From Candidatus Thalassarchaeaceae archaeon (GTDB taxonomy: Archaea > Thermoplasmatota > Poseidoniia > Poseidoniales > Thalassarchaeaceae): DNA of 56,271 nucleotides. Position 1 is the first letter of the stretch. The number at the start of each line of letters is the position of its first letter. The notes under the pieces are model-generated. The model was not told the DNA's origin. It made no database searches and worked only from the letters and a program-made list of their open reading frames with translations. Shown here piece by piece: positions 1 to 9,887 of the stretch. A program made the translations under genes and the position numbers. Location of the stretch: positions 1 through 56,271 of the forward strand of contig JAPYUP010000007.1 in the NCBI GenBank assembly GCA_029940695.1, given 5' to 3'.

Positions 1-54
1 TCCTTCCGGCTTTCGGAGCCGGAGACGTGGGTTCGAATCCTGCACGGTCCGCCA
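1..54 (+). tRNA. tRNA-Arg (anticodon TCG), 3' part only; 5' end lies outside the window
   Basis: Anticodon arm CCGGC-TTTCGGA-GCCGG, T-arm GTGGG-TTCGAAT-CCTGC, encoded CCA at 52-54. Confidence 0.85.
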
Positions 55-73
55 TCAACCAGCCCGGCGCATG

Positions 74-1171
74 CTACTCTCTGCCATCCGTGACGTAACC
101 TCTCCACTTCCTCATGTAGTCAACGAACACCGGGCTGAGGTCGGCGTCCAGCAGGTGCTCCGGGGTGAATGGCGGTCGATTCGGCTCGTAGCCGCCGTCC
201 CCGAGCCTGCTGGCCCAGTTCGGATGGGCTATCGCTACTCTGGCCACTCCGATCAAGTCAGCTCCCTCGCCCAGTACAAACTCAGCATCCTCCTCAGTCC
301 AAACCGAGCCGGTGGAGAGCAGCGGGAATGATGGCGGGATGGCCTCCCGGAATCTGCGGGTAATGGTTCTCGGGTCTTCGGGCTCGTTCTCAGCCCCTAC
401 GAAGGCGTCCCAGCAGGAGATGTGGATGATGTCCACGTCCCAGTCGGCCAGCATCCTAGCCAGCTCGATACTGTCCCTCAGGGAGACTCCGATATTGTCA
501 ATCTGCGGCGAGAGTCTCACTGATACAATGAACGCCTCCGAAGTTCTGCTACGTATCGCCCTGACTATCTCCCTCAGGAACAGTGACCTCCCAATGAGGT
601 TCCCGCCCCACCTGTCGTTCCTTCTATTGGTTTTCTCGCCGAGGAACTGGCAGATTAGGTAGCCGTGCGCCCCGTGGACCTCAACGCCGTCGAAACCGGC
701 CTTCTCGCAGCGCTCTGCCGCTTCGGCGAAGGCGTCGACGAGGTCAGTAATCTCGGAGCTTGAGAGCTCTCTGGATATCTCCTCGACCCCGTCCTCCCGA
801 TTCTCGCTAGCTGACACTGGCTGCTGCCCAGTCAGTGACCTGGGCGCTCTAAGTCCCCCGTGGAAGACTTGTGCTAGGCTGACCGCTCCACGCTCCCTTA
901 TCCCGTCAGCCAGCTCGGCGAGCCTCGGTATCTGGTGGTCACCCCACACCCCCATCTCGCCCTCCCATGACTTACCACTTGGGTGGACGTGGCTGGCTGC
1001 GGTGGTCACGATTGCGAATCCACCTTCGGCGCGCCTGAGTAGCCATTTTATTTCGGCCTTGGAGAGGGTACCGTCTTGTTCGGACTGCTTGTTGGTCATG
1101 GCAGCCAAGACGGTCCTGTTGCGCAAATCGGTTCCTGTCCTAGAGAGGGTAAAACCACTATTCACAGTCAT
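74..1171 (-). CDS. Old yellow enzyme family NADH:flavin oxidoreductase
   Basis: OYE-like TIM-barrel motifs (LRNRTVLAAMTNKQSEQDG, GFDGVEVHGAHGYLICQFLGEKTNRRNDRWGG). ATG at 1171 preferred over the longer GTG start at 1231. Confidence 0.85.
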   Translation of the reverse strand: MTVNSGFTLSRTGTDLRNRTVLAAMTNKQSEQDGTLSKAEIKWLLRRAEGGFAIVTTAASHVHPSGKSWEGEMGVWGDHQIPRLAELADGIRERGAVSLAQVFHGGLRAPRSLTGQQPVSASENREDGVEEISRELSSSEITDLVDAFAEAAERCEKAGFDGVEVHGAHGYLICQFLGEKTNRRNDRWGGNLIGRSLFLREIVRAIRSRTSEAFIVSVRLSPQIDNIGVSLRDSIELARMLADWDVDIIHISCWDAFVGAENEPEDPRTITRRFREAIPPSFPLLSTGSVWTEEDAEFVLGEGADLIGVARVAIAHPNWASRLGDGGYEPNRPPFTPEHLLDADLSPVFVDYMRKWRGYVTDGRE

Positions 1172-1231
1172 GTGACCACTCCAATGCGGCTCCGCGGGGC
1201 ACTGAGGGCCCTCACACGGGGTGAGGACCAC

Positions 1232-4200
1232 TCAGTCCTTGCGTCGTCCAGCGATTAGGATCGCAGCGCCGAGCATCGAGACGAGGCTCATTGTAGCAGA
1301 GAAGCCGGGCAACAGCCCACCGTCATCAGGCTCCGGTTCGATGACTTCCGGCTCCTGTCCTTCGTTGGCTGCTTGGGCATTGTCGCCTACGCCATCGCCG
1401 TCAGAGTCAGCGGTCTCGGTGTTGTCGAATGGGAACGCATCGGCATTGTTGCCCACGCCGTCCCCGTCCGAGTCCACGATCTCGTTAGGGTCGTTCGGGA
1501 AGCTATCGGTGTTATCGCCGGTCCCGTCGTTGTCCGCGTCGGACCACTCCGAAGGATTGCTCGGGAAGGAGTCCGTATTGTCGCCTACTCCGTCTCCGTC
1601 GGAGTCATGGCGTTCGTACGGGTCGTTCGGGAACACGTCGGCATTGTCGCCCACGCCGTCCCCGTCCGTGTCCGCGCTCTCCGTGCCGTCGAGCGGGAAG
1701 TCGTCCGAAGCGTCAGGGGTGCCGTCGTTGTCGTCGTCGGGGTCGGCGTTGTCGCCGGTTCCGTCGCCGTCCGAGTCGATGTACTCACTGGAATCGTTCG
1801 GGAACATGTCCTCGTTGTCCCCCACTCCATCGCCGTCCGCGTCGGCCGACTCCCCACTGTTAAGCGGGAAGTCGTCAACGTCGTTGGGCTGCCCATCGCC
1901 GTCCGCGTCGTCGTCGGAATTGTCGCCGATGCCGTCGCCGTCTGTATCCGTCGTCTCGTTGGCGTCGTCCGGGAAGGCATCGCCATTGTCGCCCACGCCG
2001 TCGCCGTCGGAGTCAGCAGTCTCGTTGGCATCGAACGGGAACGCGTCCTGGTCGTCGTAGACGCCGTCTCCGTCGCTGTCCTCGGCATCGTCGTCGATTC
2101 CGTCGCCATCAGCGTCGGTGTCGGCGTTGTCGCCAGTGCCATCAGCGTCGGTGTCGACCCATTCGGTGTCGTCGTTGGGGAAGGCATCGCCGTTGTCCCC
2201 GTATCCGTCGCCGTCCGTGTCAGCTGACTCACTTGGGTCCCACGGGAAGTCGTCGGAGTTGTCCCCAACGCCGTCTCCGTCCGCGTCGTTCTGCTCGGAG
2301 GCGTCTTCAGGGAAGTCGTCCGCGTTGTCGCCGACGCCGTCGTCGTCCGTGTCTGCCCACTCGTTCGGGTCGTCTGGGAACCGGTCGTCGTGGTCGTTGT
2401 ACCCATCGCCATCCGAGTCCACGGTGCCGAACACGATCTCCATTGCCGAGACGTGCTCGCCCGCCGCGATCTCAAAGCAGACTTGCTCTTGGGACTCAAC
2501 GGGAATGGTCGTGCCGTTGTAGGTCCAGGATATTACCTGGTACTCCGCGACCATATCTGCATCTGTGCAAAATGTGGAGTCATACTCCAACGGGCCGTCC
2601 TCCTCTGGGTCGTCGCCGGGGAAGACCATCACCAGCTCGCCTGCCGAGTCAGCGGAGGCGTTGAAGTGCAGGTCCCAGGCGATGACAATCGCCGGCTCCA
2701 TGCCGGATCCGTTGGCTAGGCCTTCGTACCAAATGTTGAGTTCGGCGCACCACCAGTCCACCCCGTTCATCGTGAACTCCGGGGCATAGTCGGCCGTCTC
2801 CTCGTCGACGCACTCGCCGTCGCCGCCCGGGAATTCGCTCATGCCCTCGAACATCATCGCCTCGGACTCGTTGAGCCAGCCGTCGCCGTCCCCGAAGTCG
2901 TGGTCGATCTTCATCCTGACCTCCTCGTGCAGGAACTGCAAGTTATCCAACACCACTATCGCGGTGCCGTTCGCCCCGTCTACCTCTGCTAGGAACGCGC
3001 CGAATTCCTGGCCCGTCACGAAGTCCCAGATGTCGAAGCCGCCTTCTCCGTCTCCGCACGGGGTGCCGATGAACGCGTATGCGAGGTCATGACTCTCCCC
3101 GCTCCCGGTGTCCTCCTGAGGCTCGAAGATTTCTAAGAGCAGGAAGGCTCCGCAGGTGTAGTCGTGGATCTCTATCCATAGGCTGAAGCTCTCGTTTGAG
3201 CTGCTCGCAGTGAAGTTCCACTCGCCCTCGGGCCCCTCGGTATCCCACAATTGGGCGATTACGTCGGCGACCCCCCAGACTCCTTCGAGGTATGCGTGCC
3301 CGACCGTGTAGTCGGTGCCGACTGTCAGCCCGGAAATCTCCACGACCACCTCGTAGGCACCGTGGTCCAGGAACTCCCTGTATCCCTCGTCGTTGGTCAG
3401 CGCGTGGCTCATGCCGTTTTCGTCGATGGCCTCGGCGGAGATTAGCCCCTCGAGGCTCCCGCCCATGCACGGGCCCTCGAGAATCATCAAGAAGGAGTCA
3501 ACATAGTCCGACTCCTCAGTCTCGAGGTAACCCTCCACGATGATGAAGCAGTCCCAGTCGGTCAGGGTGATGCTGAAGTTGTGCTGGGTCCAGCCATCAT
3601 TGTCGGTCGAGATGTTGACGACTTCCTCGATTAGCTCACCGTCCATACCCACGCGGAGGCTCAGGACGTAGCCCTCGTCCTCCTCGAGGCCCATAGCCGC
3701 GAAGGCCATGTCGTACGTGCCGACGTCGAGGTGCTGGTAGGGGAATGGCTCCATGAAGTCGCCCATCCCGTCGTCCAATCCCAGAGCGAGGTGTCCCATC
3801 TCGCTGCCCATATGCGGCCCATCTGGCCCTGGTCCTGGTCCGGGACCCATCTCCATGCAGTCGGGCATGCCGTTGCCGTTGTCGTCGTGGGCGAACGCCG
3901 GGCCCGTAATGACGCCGATGAACATACCTGCAAACATCTCGTCGCCCCACTCGTTACTGGAGTAGGCTTGGCCCTGGATCATGAGGACGCAGGTGTCGTT
4001 GCCGATTCCGATGGCCCACGAGATCTCCTCGGTCTCGGAGGCGGCCGTCCACTCGTACTCGTCGCCCTGTCCTTGCGCGCCATCGGCGCCCTCGTGCTCC
4101 GTTCCGTCGGCCGAGAACTCCCAGTCGGGGTTCTGCCCGAAGTCATCGGTGCACCACCACTGGTCATCCTCGGCGTCGTACTCGCAGTAGAACCACCAAT

Positions 4201-7200
4201 CGTCGAATCCATCGCTGCCGTCGCCGTCGTCGGTGCACCACCAGCGCTCGTCGCCCTCATCGGTCCCCTCCCACTCGCAGTAGGAGTAGATGTCCCAGTA
4301 GACGTCCCCGTCGGAGTCGCCCGGGCCTTCTGGGCCGTACTCGAACGTGTAGTTCTCGCCAACGGTGAGGCCGCTGAGGGTCCATCTCAGGTCGTATTCC
4401 CCCGCGGCGGTCAGGTTGTAGCCGACGTACTGGAGTATCAGTCCCATCTCGTCTCCCTCGTCGTAATCGCAGTCCTCGCAGAATATCACCTCGAGGGGCA
4501 CGCCCTCGACGTCGAACCAGGCGCCGCCGTCCTCAATCTCGAGGCCGATGTCGACGGGTAACGACATCTCGCACGGGCCGTTGAAGTTGAAGCCAGTGTA
4601 AGCGACGTAGTCGTACCAGTCGACGATGCCGTCTTCGTCGTAGTCGACGGGCTGAGCCAGCTGTGCGTTGATTATCACGTTGCAGGTGGAGTTGTCCACG
4701 TGGAGGCTCCAGTCGATGTCGTGGGCATCGGAGGAGGCTGTGAAGTTCTCCTGCCCCTCGTCCATGTCGTATCCCATCATGCTCATGGAATAGACGGTCC
4801 ACATCAGGGAGTAGTTCTTGCCGTCCTCGAGGTCGGTGACGTTCCACATCATGTTGTGGTCCCCCTCAGCGATGTCCGGGCTGCCGCCGAGGCTCTCGCA
4901 GAGCCAGGTGCCGTTGGAGTTCTGCTCACAGTCGTCCTCCCAGATCATCTCGTCCCCTTCGTCGTTGTACCAGCACTCGAAGTGGTCGCCGTAGTCGTCG
5001 CACTCGTCGTACTCGTGACTCTCCATCTCGGGCTCCCACTCGACCTCATCCCCGTTCTCGTCGGTGTAGATCAGGTGGATCGGAGATGGTGGCTGCTCGC
5101 ATGGGCCGTCGAACCCGAAGCTCTCGCCGAACAGGTGACGGTCGTGCCACCAGTTGCCGTCCTCGTCCCACGAGACCTCGTAGAGGGTGGCGTGGATGTT
5201 GGCGTTGCAGGTGGAGTTGTCCGTCTCGAGGAAGAAAGAGAGCGACTCCACGTCCGAGCTCGCGTTGAACAGTTCTTCGAACGAATCCCATTCGCAGCCC
5301 ATCATGCTCGTGCAAACGTCGGTGTTGTACATCACGGCGTAGCTCGTGCCCGCCTCGAGGTCGAGGACCTCGAGGGTCATCGAGTGGTTGCCCGCATCGA
5401 TGTACGGGTTCTGGTGCCAGCCCTCGCACCACCAGGTGCCGTTGGCGTCCTCCTCGCAGTTGTATTGGTAGTTCCAGTAGTCGGGCTCGCCGTCGCCGTC
5501 GCCGTCCCAGTCGTCGTCCCAGCACCGGTACTGCTCAATGCCAGAACCGCCGGTGTCATCCTCGCACTGGTCGTACTCGTTGTAGTGGATGATCTGCTCG
5601 TACTCGATGCCGTCGTAGTAGAGGGTGAATGGAGAGGGTGGCTGCTCGCACGGGCCCCTGAAGTTGAACCAATCATAGGCGATCTGGTGGTGCCACCAGT
5701 TGCCGCTACCGTCAGACTCGTTCTCATTGAGCGAGACGTGGATGTTCAGGTTGCACGTGAAGTTGTCCGTCTCGATGTGACCCGATGTGGAGTAGGTGTC
5801 CGAGGATGCGGTGAAGTCCTCATAGCCCTCTTCGTACTCCCCTCCCTGCTGGGTGTTGATGTTGATTTGTATACTCACTGAGTAGTTCAGGCCCGTCTCG
5901 AGGTCCTCGACCTCTAGGGTCATCGAGTGGTTGCCTTCGTTGATGAAGGGGTCCTCGTACCACTCGACGCACTCCCAGCCGGTGCTCAGGTTGGAGCACT
6001 CTTCGAAGCCCCAGTATTCGTAGTCGTCAGGCTCGCCGTCGCCGTCCCAGTCATAGCCGATCCAGCACTCGAAGTATTCGTCATCGTCCTCGTCGCACCC
6101 GTCGAAGCCGGTCATGTTGTTGGCGACCTGCTCGTACTCCATGCCGTCGTAGTACAGCGTGAAGGGTGAGGGAGGCTCCTCGCACGGGCCGTTGAACCCG
6201 AACCACTCGGCGAAAATCTGGTCACCGGGCCACCAGTTACCCTGATCGTCCCATTGTACCTCGTACAGCCAGAACTCGGAGCTGTAGCTGCAGGTGTAGT
6301 TGTTGGTGTTGAAGTAATAGCCGTCGTGGGTCCAGATGCCGTCTGCGGAGTCGTAGTCCCACAGGTCGGACACGTTGAACGGCCCTCCCCAGTCCCCACT
6401 CATCCCCTCGCAGCCCTGCTGGGTACATCGCTGGTCGTACCACTCGAGCATGTAGCTCCCGTCAGCCTCGAGGCCCTCGACGTCCAGCCAGCCGGTGTGG
6501 TTGCCCTCCTCGACGAAGGGGTCCTCGTACCACTCGACGCACTCCCAGCCGGTGCTCAGGTTGGAGCACTCTTCGAAGCCGTACCAGTCGTCCCAGTTGC
6601 CGTCGCCGTCGTAGTCGATGTAGCACTCGAAGTATCCGTCATCGTACTCGTCGCACCCGTCGAAGCCAGTCATGTTGTTGGCGACCCGCTCGTACTCCAT
6701 GCCGTCGTAGTACAGCGTGAAGGGAGAGGGCGGCTGCTCGCACGGGCCCTTGAAGTTGAAGTGGTCCCAACCCACTCGGTTGAAGTGCCAGTTCCCGGAG
6801 CCGTCCGACTCGTTCTCGTAGAGCTCGATTTGGATGTTCACGTTGCAGGTGAAGTTGTCGGTCTCGAGGTACCAGTCGATGAGCTCGTAGACGTCCTGAC
6901 TCTGGGTGTTGCCGGTCGCGTTGAACGCGTAGAACTCGGTGTTGTAGTAGTCCCAGCCCCCCATGTTCTGGTTGATCTGTACTGCCCACTCGACCTCGTA
7001 CTCGACGTCCTCCTCGAGGTCTGAGACGTTCCACGTCATCGTGTGGTTGCCCGCATCAATGTGGGGATCCTCGTGCCAGTCCACGCACCACCAGGTGCCG
7101 TTGGAGTCCTCCTCGCAGTCGTCGCGCCAGTCGGTCCATTCGGGCTCGCCGTCGCCGTCCTCGTCCCAGTCGTCCATCCAGCACTCGAAGTATCCGTCCT

Positions 7201-8686
7201 CGTACTCGTCGCACACGTCGTATTCGGTGTAGTGCGTCACCTGCTCGTGCTCCATGCCGTCGTAGTACAGGGTGAACGGCGAGGGCGGCTGCTCGCATGG
7301 CCCGTCGACAGATACTGACATGCTCTCGAGTTGCTCCGAGTGATCCATACCATCGACCGTCTCGTTGTGGCTGAGCGCGAGGTCGAACCCGGTGCTGCAG
7401 GTTTCGGCGCTGACGACTAAGTAGACGACCTCGGAGACTTCCTCGGTCGGGGCGGTGAAGCCCAATTCGTAGTAGTTGCTCTCGTAGTCCCAGACCCCGC
7501 TCTCCCAAAGCTCACCGTGGAGGAAGTATTCCTCGCCTACGGAAAGGCCGACTATCTCGAGGGTCACGTTGTACACGCCCTCCTCGAGGTACATTGACTC
7601 GTAATTGATGAAGCATTCCAACATGTCCTCGTCCGTCTGCTCGTTGTAGTATTCGAAGCACTCGTCGAATTCCTCGACATCCCCGGTGTCGGGGTCGGTG
7701 CATTCCCACCAGTGGTCTTCGTTTCCGTCGCCATCCAAGTCCCAGAACTCCTCGCAGGTGTTGTCATTGGGGAAATGGTGCGACCAGTAATCGGCGCTGT
7801 TCCTGTTGGCGAGCTCGACCCAGTCGCCCTCCTCGTCCAGCCAGATGTAGGCAGTCATCATGCTCTCGCAGGGCAGGGATATGACCTCGCTCCACGAGCC
7901 GACCCAGTACTGGTCGATGATGGTCCATCCGGTTGTGGTGTTCTGCCACAGCAACGCCTCGGGCTGCAGGGTGCAGTCGAACTCCGTTACGGTGACGTTC
8001 CACCCTATGTTCTCCTCGGAGCCGGTGGCGTCCCAGGCGTACTCGGTGATGTTCCTGTCCATGTCCCACGTGTTCCCTGTCAGGTAGTACCAGTAGTCGA
8101 GCTTGTACTCCCCGCCGGTCGTCAGGTTGGTTACGTCCCAGCTCATCTGGTAGGTTCCGGGCTCGAGCTCATCGGGCTCGCTGACCCAGGTGCCGTTGAT
8201 CTCGGCTGACGGGGTCACGGTCCCGTACTCCATGCACTCGCCGTGGAAGTCGTAATCTCGATGATCGACGTATTCCCACACCCCGTCGGTGGTGTTGATG
8301 ATCTCGACCACGGCCTGATACCAGCAGTCGAACTCGCTGACCTCCATCTGCCAAGTGTCGGTCACGTTCTCGGAGGACACGTTGCCCTCCATTCCGCCAC
8401 CGTCCTCGTGGATGCCGTAGGTATTCCACATCAGGGTGTAGTTCGAGCCCACGTCGAGGTTGTAGTAGTCAATCTGCATGTCATACGTCCCCGCCTCGAC
8501 TTCGAACATCGTGTTGGGCTCAAGGAGCTCCCATGTACCATCGTAGTCCTCGTCTATCAAGAGGTCGAAATAAGGCCAGTCCTCTTCCTCGTGGTCTGCT
8601 GCTGCTGGGACCGCGAGCGGGCCTAAGGTCGAGAGGACCATCAGTAGGCAGATGCTTAGGGTTCGTGTCTTGCGTACGCTGTACAT
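1232..8686 (-). CDS. Giant (2484 aa) secreted/surface modular protein with repeated Cys-containing beta-type modules, TSP3-like Ca-binding tail and PGF-type C-terminal sorting signal
   Basis: Single long ORF; N-terminal signal peptide (TRTLSICLLMVLSTLGPLAVPAAA); many N-x-S/T sequons; repeated GPCEQPPSPFTLYYDGMEYEQ modules; DSDGDGVGDNADAFP repeats; C-terminus LLPGFSATMSLVSMLGAAILIAGRRKD. Confidence 0.9.
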   Translation of the reverse strand: MYSVRKTRTLSICLLMVLSTLGPLAVPAAADHEEEDWPYFDLLIDEDYDGTWELLEPNTMFEVEAGTYDMQIDYYNLDVGSNYTLMWNTYGIHEDGGGMEGNVSSENVTDTWQMEVSEFDCWYQAVVEIINTTDGVWEYVDHRDYDFHGECMEYGTVTPSAEINGTWVSEPDELEPGTYQMSWDVTNLTTGGEYKLDYWYYLTGNTWDMDRNITEYAWDATGSEENIGWNVTVTEFDCTLQPEALLWQNTTTGWTIIDQYWVGSWSEVISLPCESMMTAYIWLDEEGDWVELANRNSADYWSHHFPNDNTCEEFWDLDGDGNEDHWWECTDPDTGDVEEFDECFEYYNEQTDEDMLECFINYESMYLEEGVYNVTLEIVGLSVGEEYFLHGELWESGVWDYESNYYELGFTAPTEEVSEVVYLVVSAETCSTGFDLALSHNETVDGMDHSEQLESMSVSVDGPCEQPPSPFTLYYDGMEHEQVTHYTEYDVCDEYEDGYFECWMDDWDEDGDGEPEWTDWRDDCEEDSNGTWWCVDWHEDPHIDAGNHTMTWNVSDLEEDVEYEVEWAVQINQNMGGWDYYNTEFYAFNATGNTQSQDVYELIDWYLETDNFTCNVNIQIELYENESDGSGNWHFNRVGWDHFNFKGPCEQPPSPFTLYYDGMEYERVANNMTGFDGCDEYDDGYFECYIDYDGDGNWDDWYGFEECSNLSTGWECVEWYEDPFVEEGNHTGWLDVEGLEADGSYMLEWYDQRCTQQGCEGMSGDWGGPFNVSDLWDYDSADGIWTHDGYYFNTNNYTCSYSSEFWLYEVQWDDQGNWWPGDQIFAEWFGFNGPCEEPPSPFTLYYDGMEYEQVANNMTGFDGCDEDDDEYFECWIGYDWDGDGEPDDYEYWGFEECSNLSTGWECVEWYEDPFINEGNHSMTLEVEDLETGLNYSVSIQININTQQGGEYEEGYEDFTASSDTYSTSGHIETDNFTCNLNIHVSLNENESDGSGNWWHHQIAYDWFNFRGPCEQPPSPFTLYYDGIEYEQIIHYNEYDQCEDDTGGSGIEQYRCWDDDWDGDGDGEPDYWNYQYNCEEDANGTWWCEGWHQNPYIDAGNHSMTLEVLDLEAGTSYAVMYNTDVCTSMMGCEWDSFEELFNASSDVESLSFFLETDNSTCNANIHATLYEVSWDEDGNWWHDRHLFGESFGFDGPCEQPPSPIHLIYTDENGDEVEWEPEMESHEYDECDDYGDHFECWYNDEGDEMIWEDDCEQNSNGTWLCESLGGSPDIAEGDHNMMWNVTDLEDGKNYSLMWTVYSMSMMGYDMDEGQENFTASSDAHDIDWSLHVDNSTCNVIINAQLAQPVDYDEDGIVDWYDYVAYTGFNFNGPCEMSLPVDIGLEIEDGGAWFDVEGVPLEVIFCEDCDYDEGDEMGLILQYVGYNLTAAGEYDLRWTLSGLTVGENYTFEYGPEGPGDSDGDVYWDIYSYCEWEGTDEGDERWWCTDDGDGSDGFDDWWFYCEYDAEDDQWWCTDDFGQNPDWEFSADGTEHEGADGAQGQGDEYEWTAASETEEISWAIGIGNDTCVLMIQGQAYSSNEWGDEMFAGMFIGVITGPAFAHDDNGNGMPDCMEMGPGPGPGPDGPHMGSEMGHLALGLDDGMGDFMEPFPYQHLDVGTYDMAFAAMGLEEDEGYVLSLRVGMDGELIEEVVNISTDNDGWTQHNFSITLTDWDCFIIVEGYLETEESDYVDSFLMILEGPCMGGSLEGLISAEAIDENGMSHALTNDEGYREFLDHGAYEVVVEISGLTVGTDYTVGHAYLEGVWGVADVIAQLWDTEGPEGEWNFTASSSNESFSLWIEIHDYTCGAFLLLEIFEPQEDTGSGESHDLAYAFIGTPCGDGEGGFDIWDFVTGQEFGAFLAEVDGANGTAIVVLDNLQFLHEEVRMKIDHDFGDGDGWLNESEAMMFEGMSEFPGGDGECVDEETADYAPEFTMNGVDWWCAELNIWYEGLANGSGMEPAIVIAWDLHFNASADSAGELVMVFPGDDPEEDGPLEYDSTFCTDADMVAEYQVISWTYNGTTIPVESQEQVCFEIAAGEHVSAMEIVFGTVDSDGDGYNDHDDRFPDDPNEWADTDDDGVGDNADDFPEDASEQNDADGDGVGDNSDDFPWDPSESADTDGDGYGDNGDAFPNDDTEWVDTDADGTGDNADTDADGDGIDDDAEDSDGDGVYDDQDAFPFDANETADSDGDGVGDNGDAFPDDANETTDTDGDGIGDNSDDDADGDGQPNDVDDFPLNSGESADADGDGVGDNEDMFPNDSSEYIDSDGDGTGDNADPDDDNDGTPDASDDFPLDGTESADTDGDGVGDNADVFPNDPYERHDSDGDGVGDNTDSFPSNPSEWSDADNDGTGDNTDSFPNDPNEIVDSDGDGVGNNADAFPFDNTETADSDGDGVGDNAQAANEGQEPEVIEPEPDDGGLLPGFSATMSLVSMLGAAILIAGRRKD
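1390..2430 (-). repeat. Tandem thrombospondin type 3-like Asp-rich calcium-binding repeats inside the giant protein
   Basis: More than a dozen units of the form D[ST]DGDGVGDNxDxFPxDxxE in the encoded protein. Confidence 0.9.
4560..7310 (-). repeat. About five intragenic tandem repeats of roughly 535-560 bp (~180 aa) inside the giant protein
   Basis: Recurrent 'gaggg(c/t/a)ggctgctcgca(c/t)gggcc' (encoding GPCEQPPSP) near 5090, 5635, 6168, 6728 and 7283, with matching YYDGMEYEQ...CDEYDDGYFECW segments; a degenerate copy near 4560. Confidence 0.85.
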
Positions 8687-8763
8687 GGCCCCGTTCCCTT
8701 CGCCTTCCGTATTTAACCGCTAGGCCGGAATGACACTATAGATAATAAAAGCCGATTTACTTT

Positions 8764-9855
8764 TTACACTGCTATTTCAGCCGAAGCCCTCTCCCACCAA
8801 GACACCTCGTCTTCCGACACGGCCTCATTCGAGACCACCGAGAGCCCGGAGTCGGACAGCGAATGGCCGGTGAACAAGGCCCCCTCGGCCCCACCAAGCT
8901 CGATCGGGGAGACGCACAGGCGGGCTCTGTCCACCAGCCCTGCATCGAGGAATCTGTCCCATGTGTCCGCCCCGCCCTCGACCAGCAGAGACTGGACGCC
9001 CCTGTCTCCGAGCATGTCGAGGATCCTCGCCACCGGGATTTCCTGCTCCGGGATTACGACACGCTCGACGTGGTGCGAATCGCCCGAGCCGAAGTCCGCG
9101 GACTGAATCAGCAGCGTCGGGGCCTTGCCGTCAGTCAGCAGCCTGCAGCCGGGAGGTGTGCGGTCGTTGGGGTCTATCACCACTCTGATTGGAGGCTCCC
9201 TCGGTCCGATGTCTGGTCCCCTCACGGTCAGTGAGGGGTCGTCCCGGACGACCGTGTTGACTCCGACCAGTATCGCCATTGAATCCGCTCGCAGTTCGTG
9301 CGCGAGGGCCATGGACTCGGCCGAGCTGAAGCGCTCGGCTGGCTCGGACAGGTCGCCGTCTATACGACCCCGCGAGTCTGTCGCCACCTTGAGCGTGACT
9401 TGCGGCCTGCGGTGCCTGCACCAGTGCATGAAGGCCCCCATCTGCCTCTCGCACTCCGTCTCCAGGAGCCCGACCTCGACCTCGACTCCCTCCTGCTGTA
9501 GGGCATCGGCCCCACCCCCCCTGACCGTCGGGTTTGGGTCCATCACCCCGATCACGACTCGGCCGACGCCCGCCCAGAGCAGCGACTCTGTGCAGGGGGG
9601 CGTCCGGCCGAAGTGGTTGCAGGGCTCCAGCGTGACGTAGGCCACCGTTCCTTGGGTGGCAACGCCCCGTGCCTCCGCGTCGGCGATCGCCATCTGCTCG
9701 GCGTGCAGCCCTCCGACGTGGTCGTGCCACCCCTCAGCGACGATACCGCCGTCCCTGACGAGAACGCAGCCGACCATCGGGTTCGGCATCACTCGATGGC
9801 GCCCCGACTCCGCGAGCTCGAGAGCCCGTCGCATGAATCCAGCACCGTCGTCCAT
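8764..9855 (-). CDS. ribD: Bifunctional diaminohydroxyphosphoribosylaminopyrimidine deaminase / 5-amino-6-(5-phosphoribosylamino)uracil reductase
   Basis: Deaminase zinc motif (HAEQMAIADAEA...LEPCNHFGRTPPC) followed by a RibD reductase domain (LLVEGGADTWDRFLDAGLVDRARLCVSP). Confidence 0.92.
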   Translation of the reverse strand: MDDGAGFMRRALELAESGRHRVMPNPMVGCVLVRDGGIVAEGWHDHVGGLHAEQMAIADAEARGVATQGTVAYVTLEPCNHFGRTPPCTESLLWAGVGRVVIGVMDPNPTVRGGGADALQQEGVEVEVGLLETECERQMGAFMHWCRHRRPQVTLKVATDSRGRIDGDLSEPAERFSSAESMALAHELRADSMAILVGVNTVVRDDPSLTVRGPDIGPREPPIRVVIDPNDRTPPGCRLLTDGKAPTLLIQSADFGSGDSHHVERVVIPEQEIPVARILDMLGDRGVQSLLVEGGADTWDRFLDAGLVDRARLCVSPIELGGAEGALFTGHSLSDSGLSVVSNEAVSEDEVSWWERASAEIAV

Positions 9856-9887
9856 GCCAATCGTGCGCCTGAGCCCGCCCTCTCCTC

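Noticed and set aside
1390-2430. Regularly spaced short repeats that could be mistaken for a CRISPR array or minisatellite
   Set aside because: The periodicity is in frame, degenerate at the nucleotide level and encodes TSP3-like Asp-rich repeats; there are no unique spacers and no cas genes.
3731-5881. Long plus-strand ORFs (276 aa and 393 aa) antisense to the giant protein
   Set aside because: Low-complexity Val/Leu/Ala translations that mirror the biased Asp/Glu/Tyr/Trp codons of the real minus-strand gene; no motifs, signals or independent ribosome-binding sites.
9131-9730. 199-aa minus-strand ORF inside ribD
   Set aside because: Alternate-frame Arg/Gly-rich translation of the ribD coding sequence; typical GC-rich shadow ORF.
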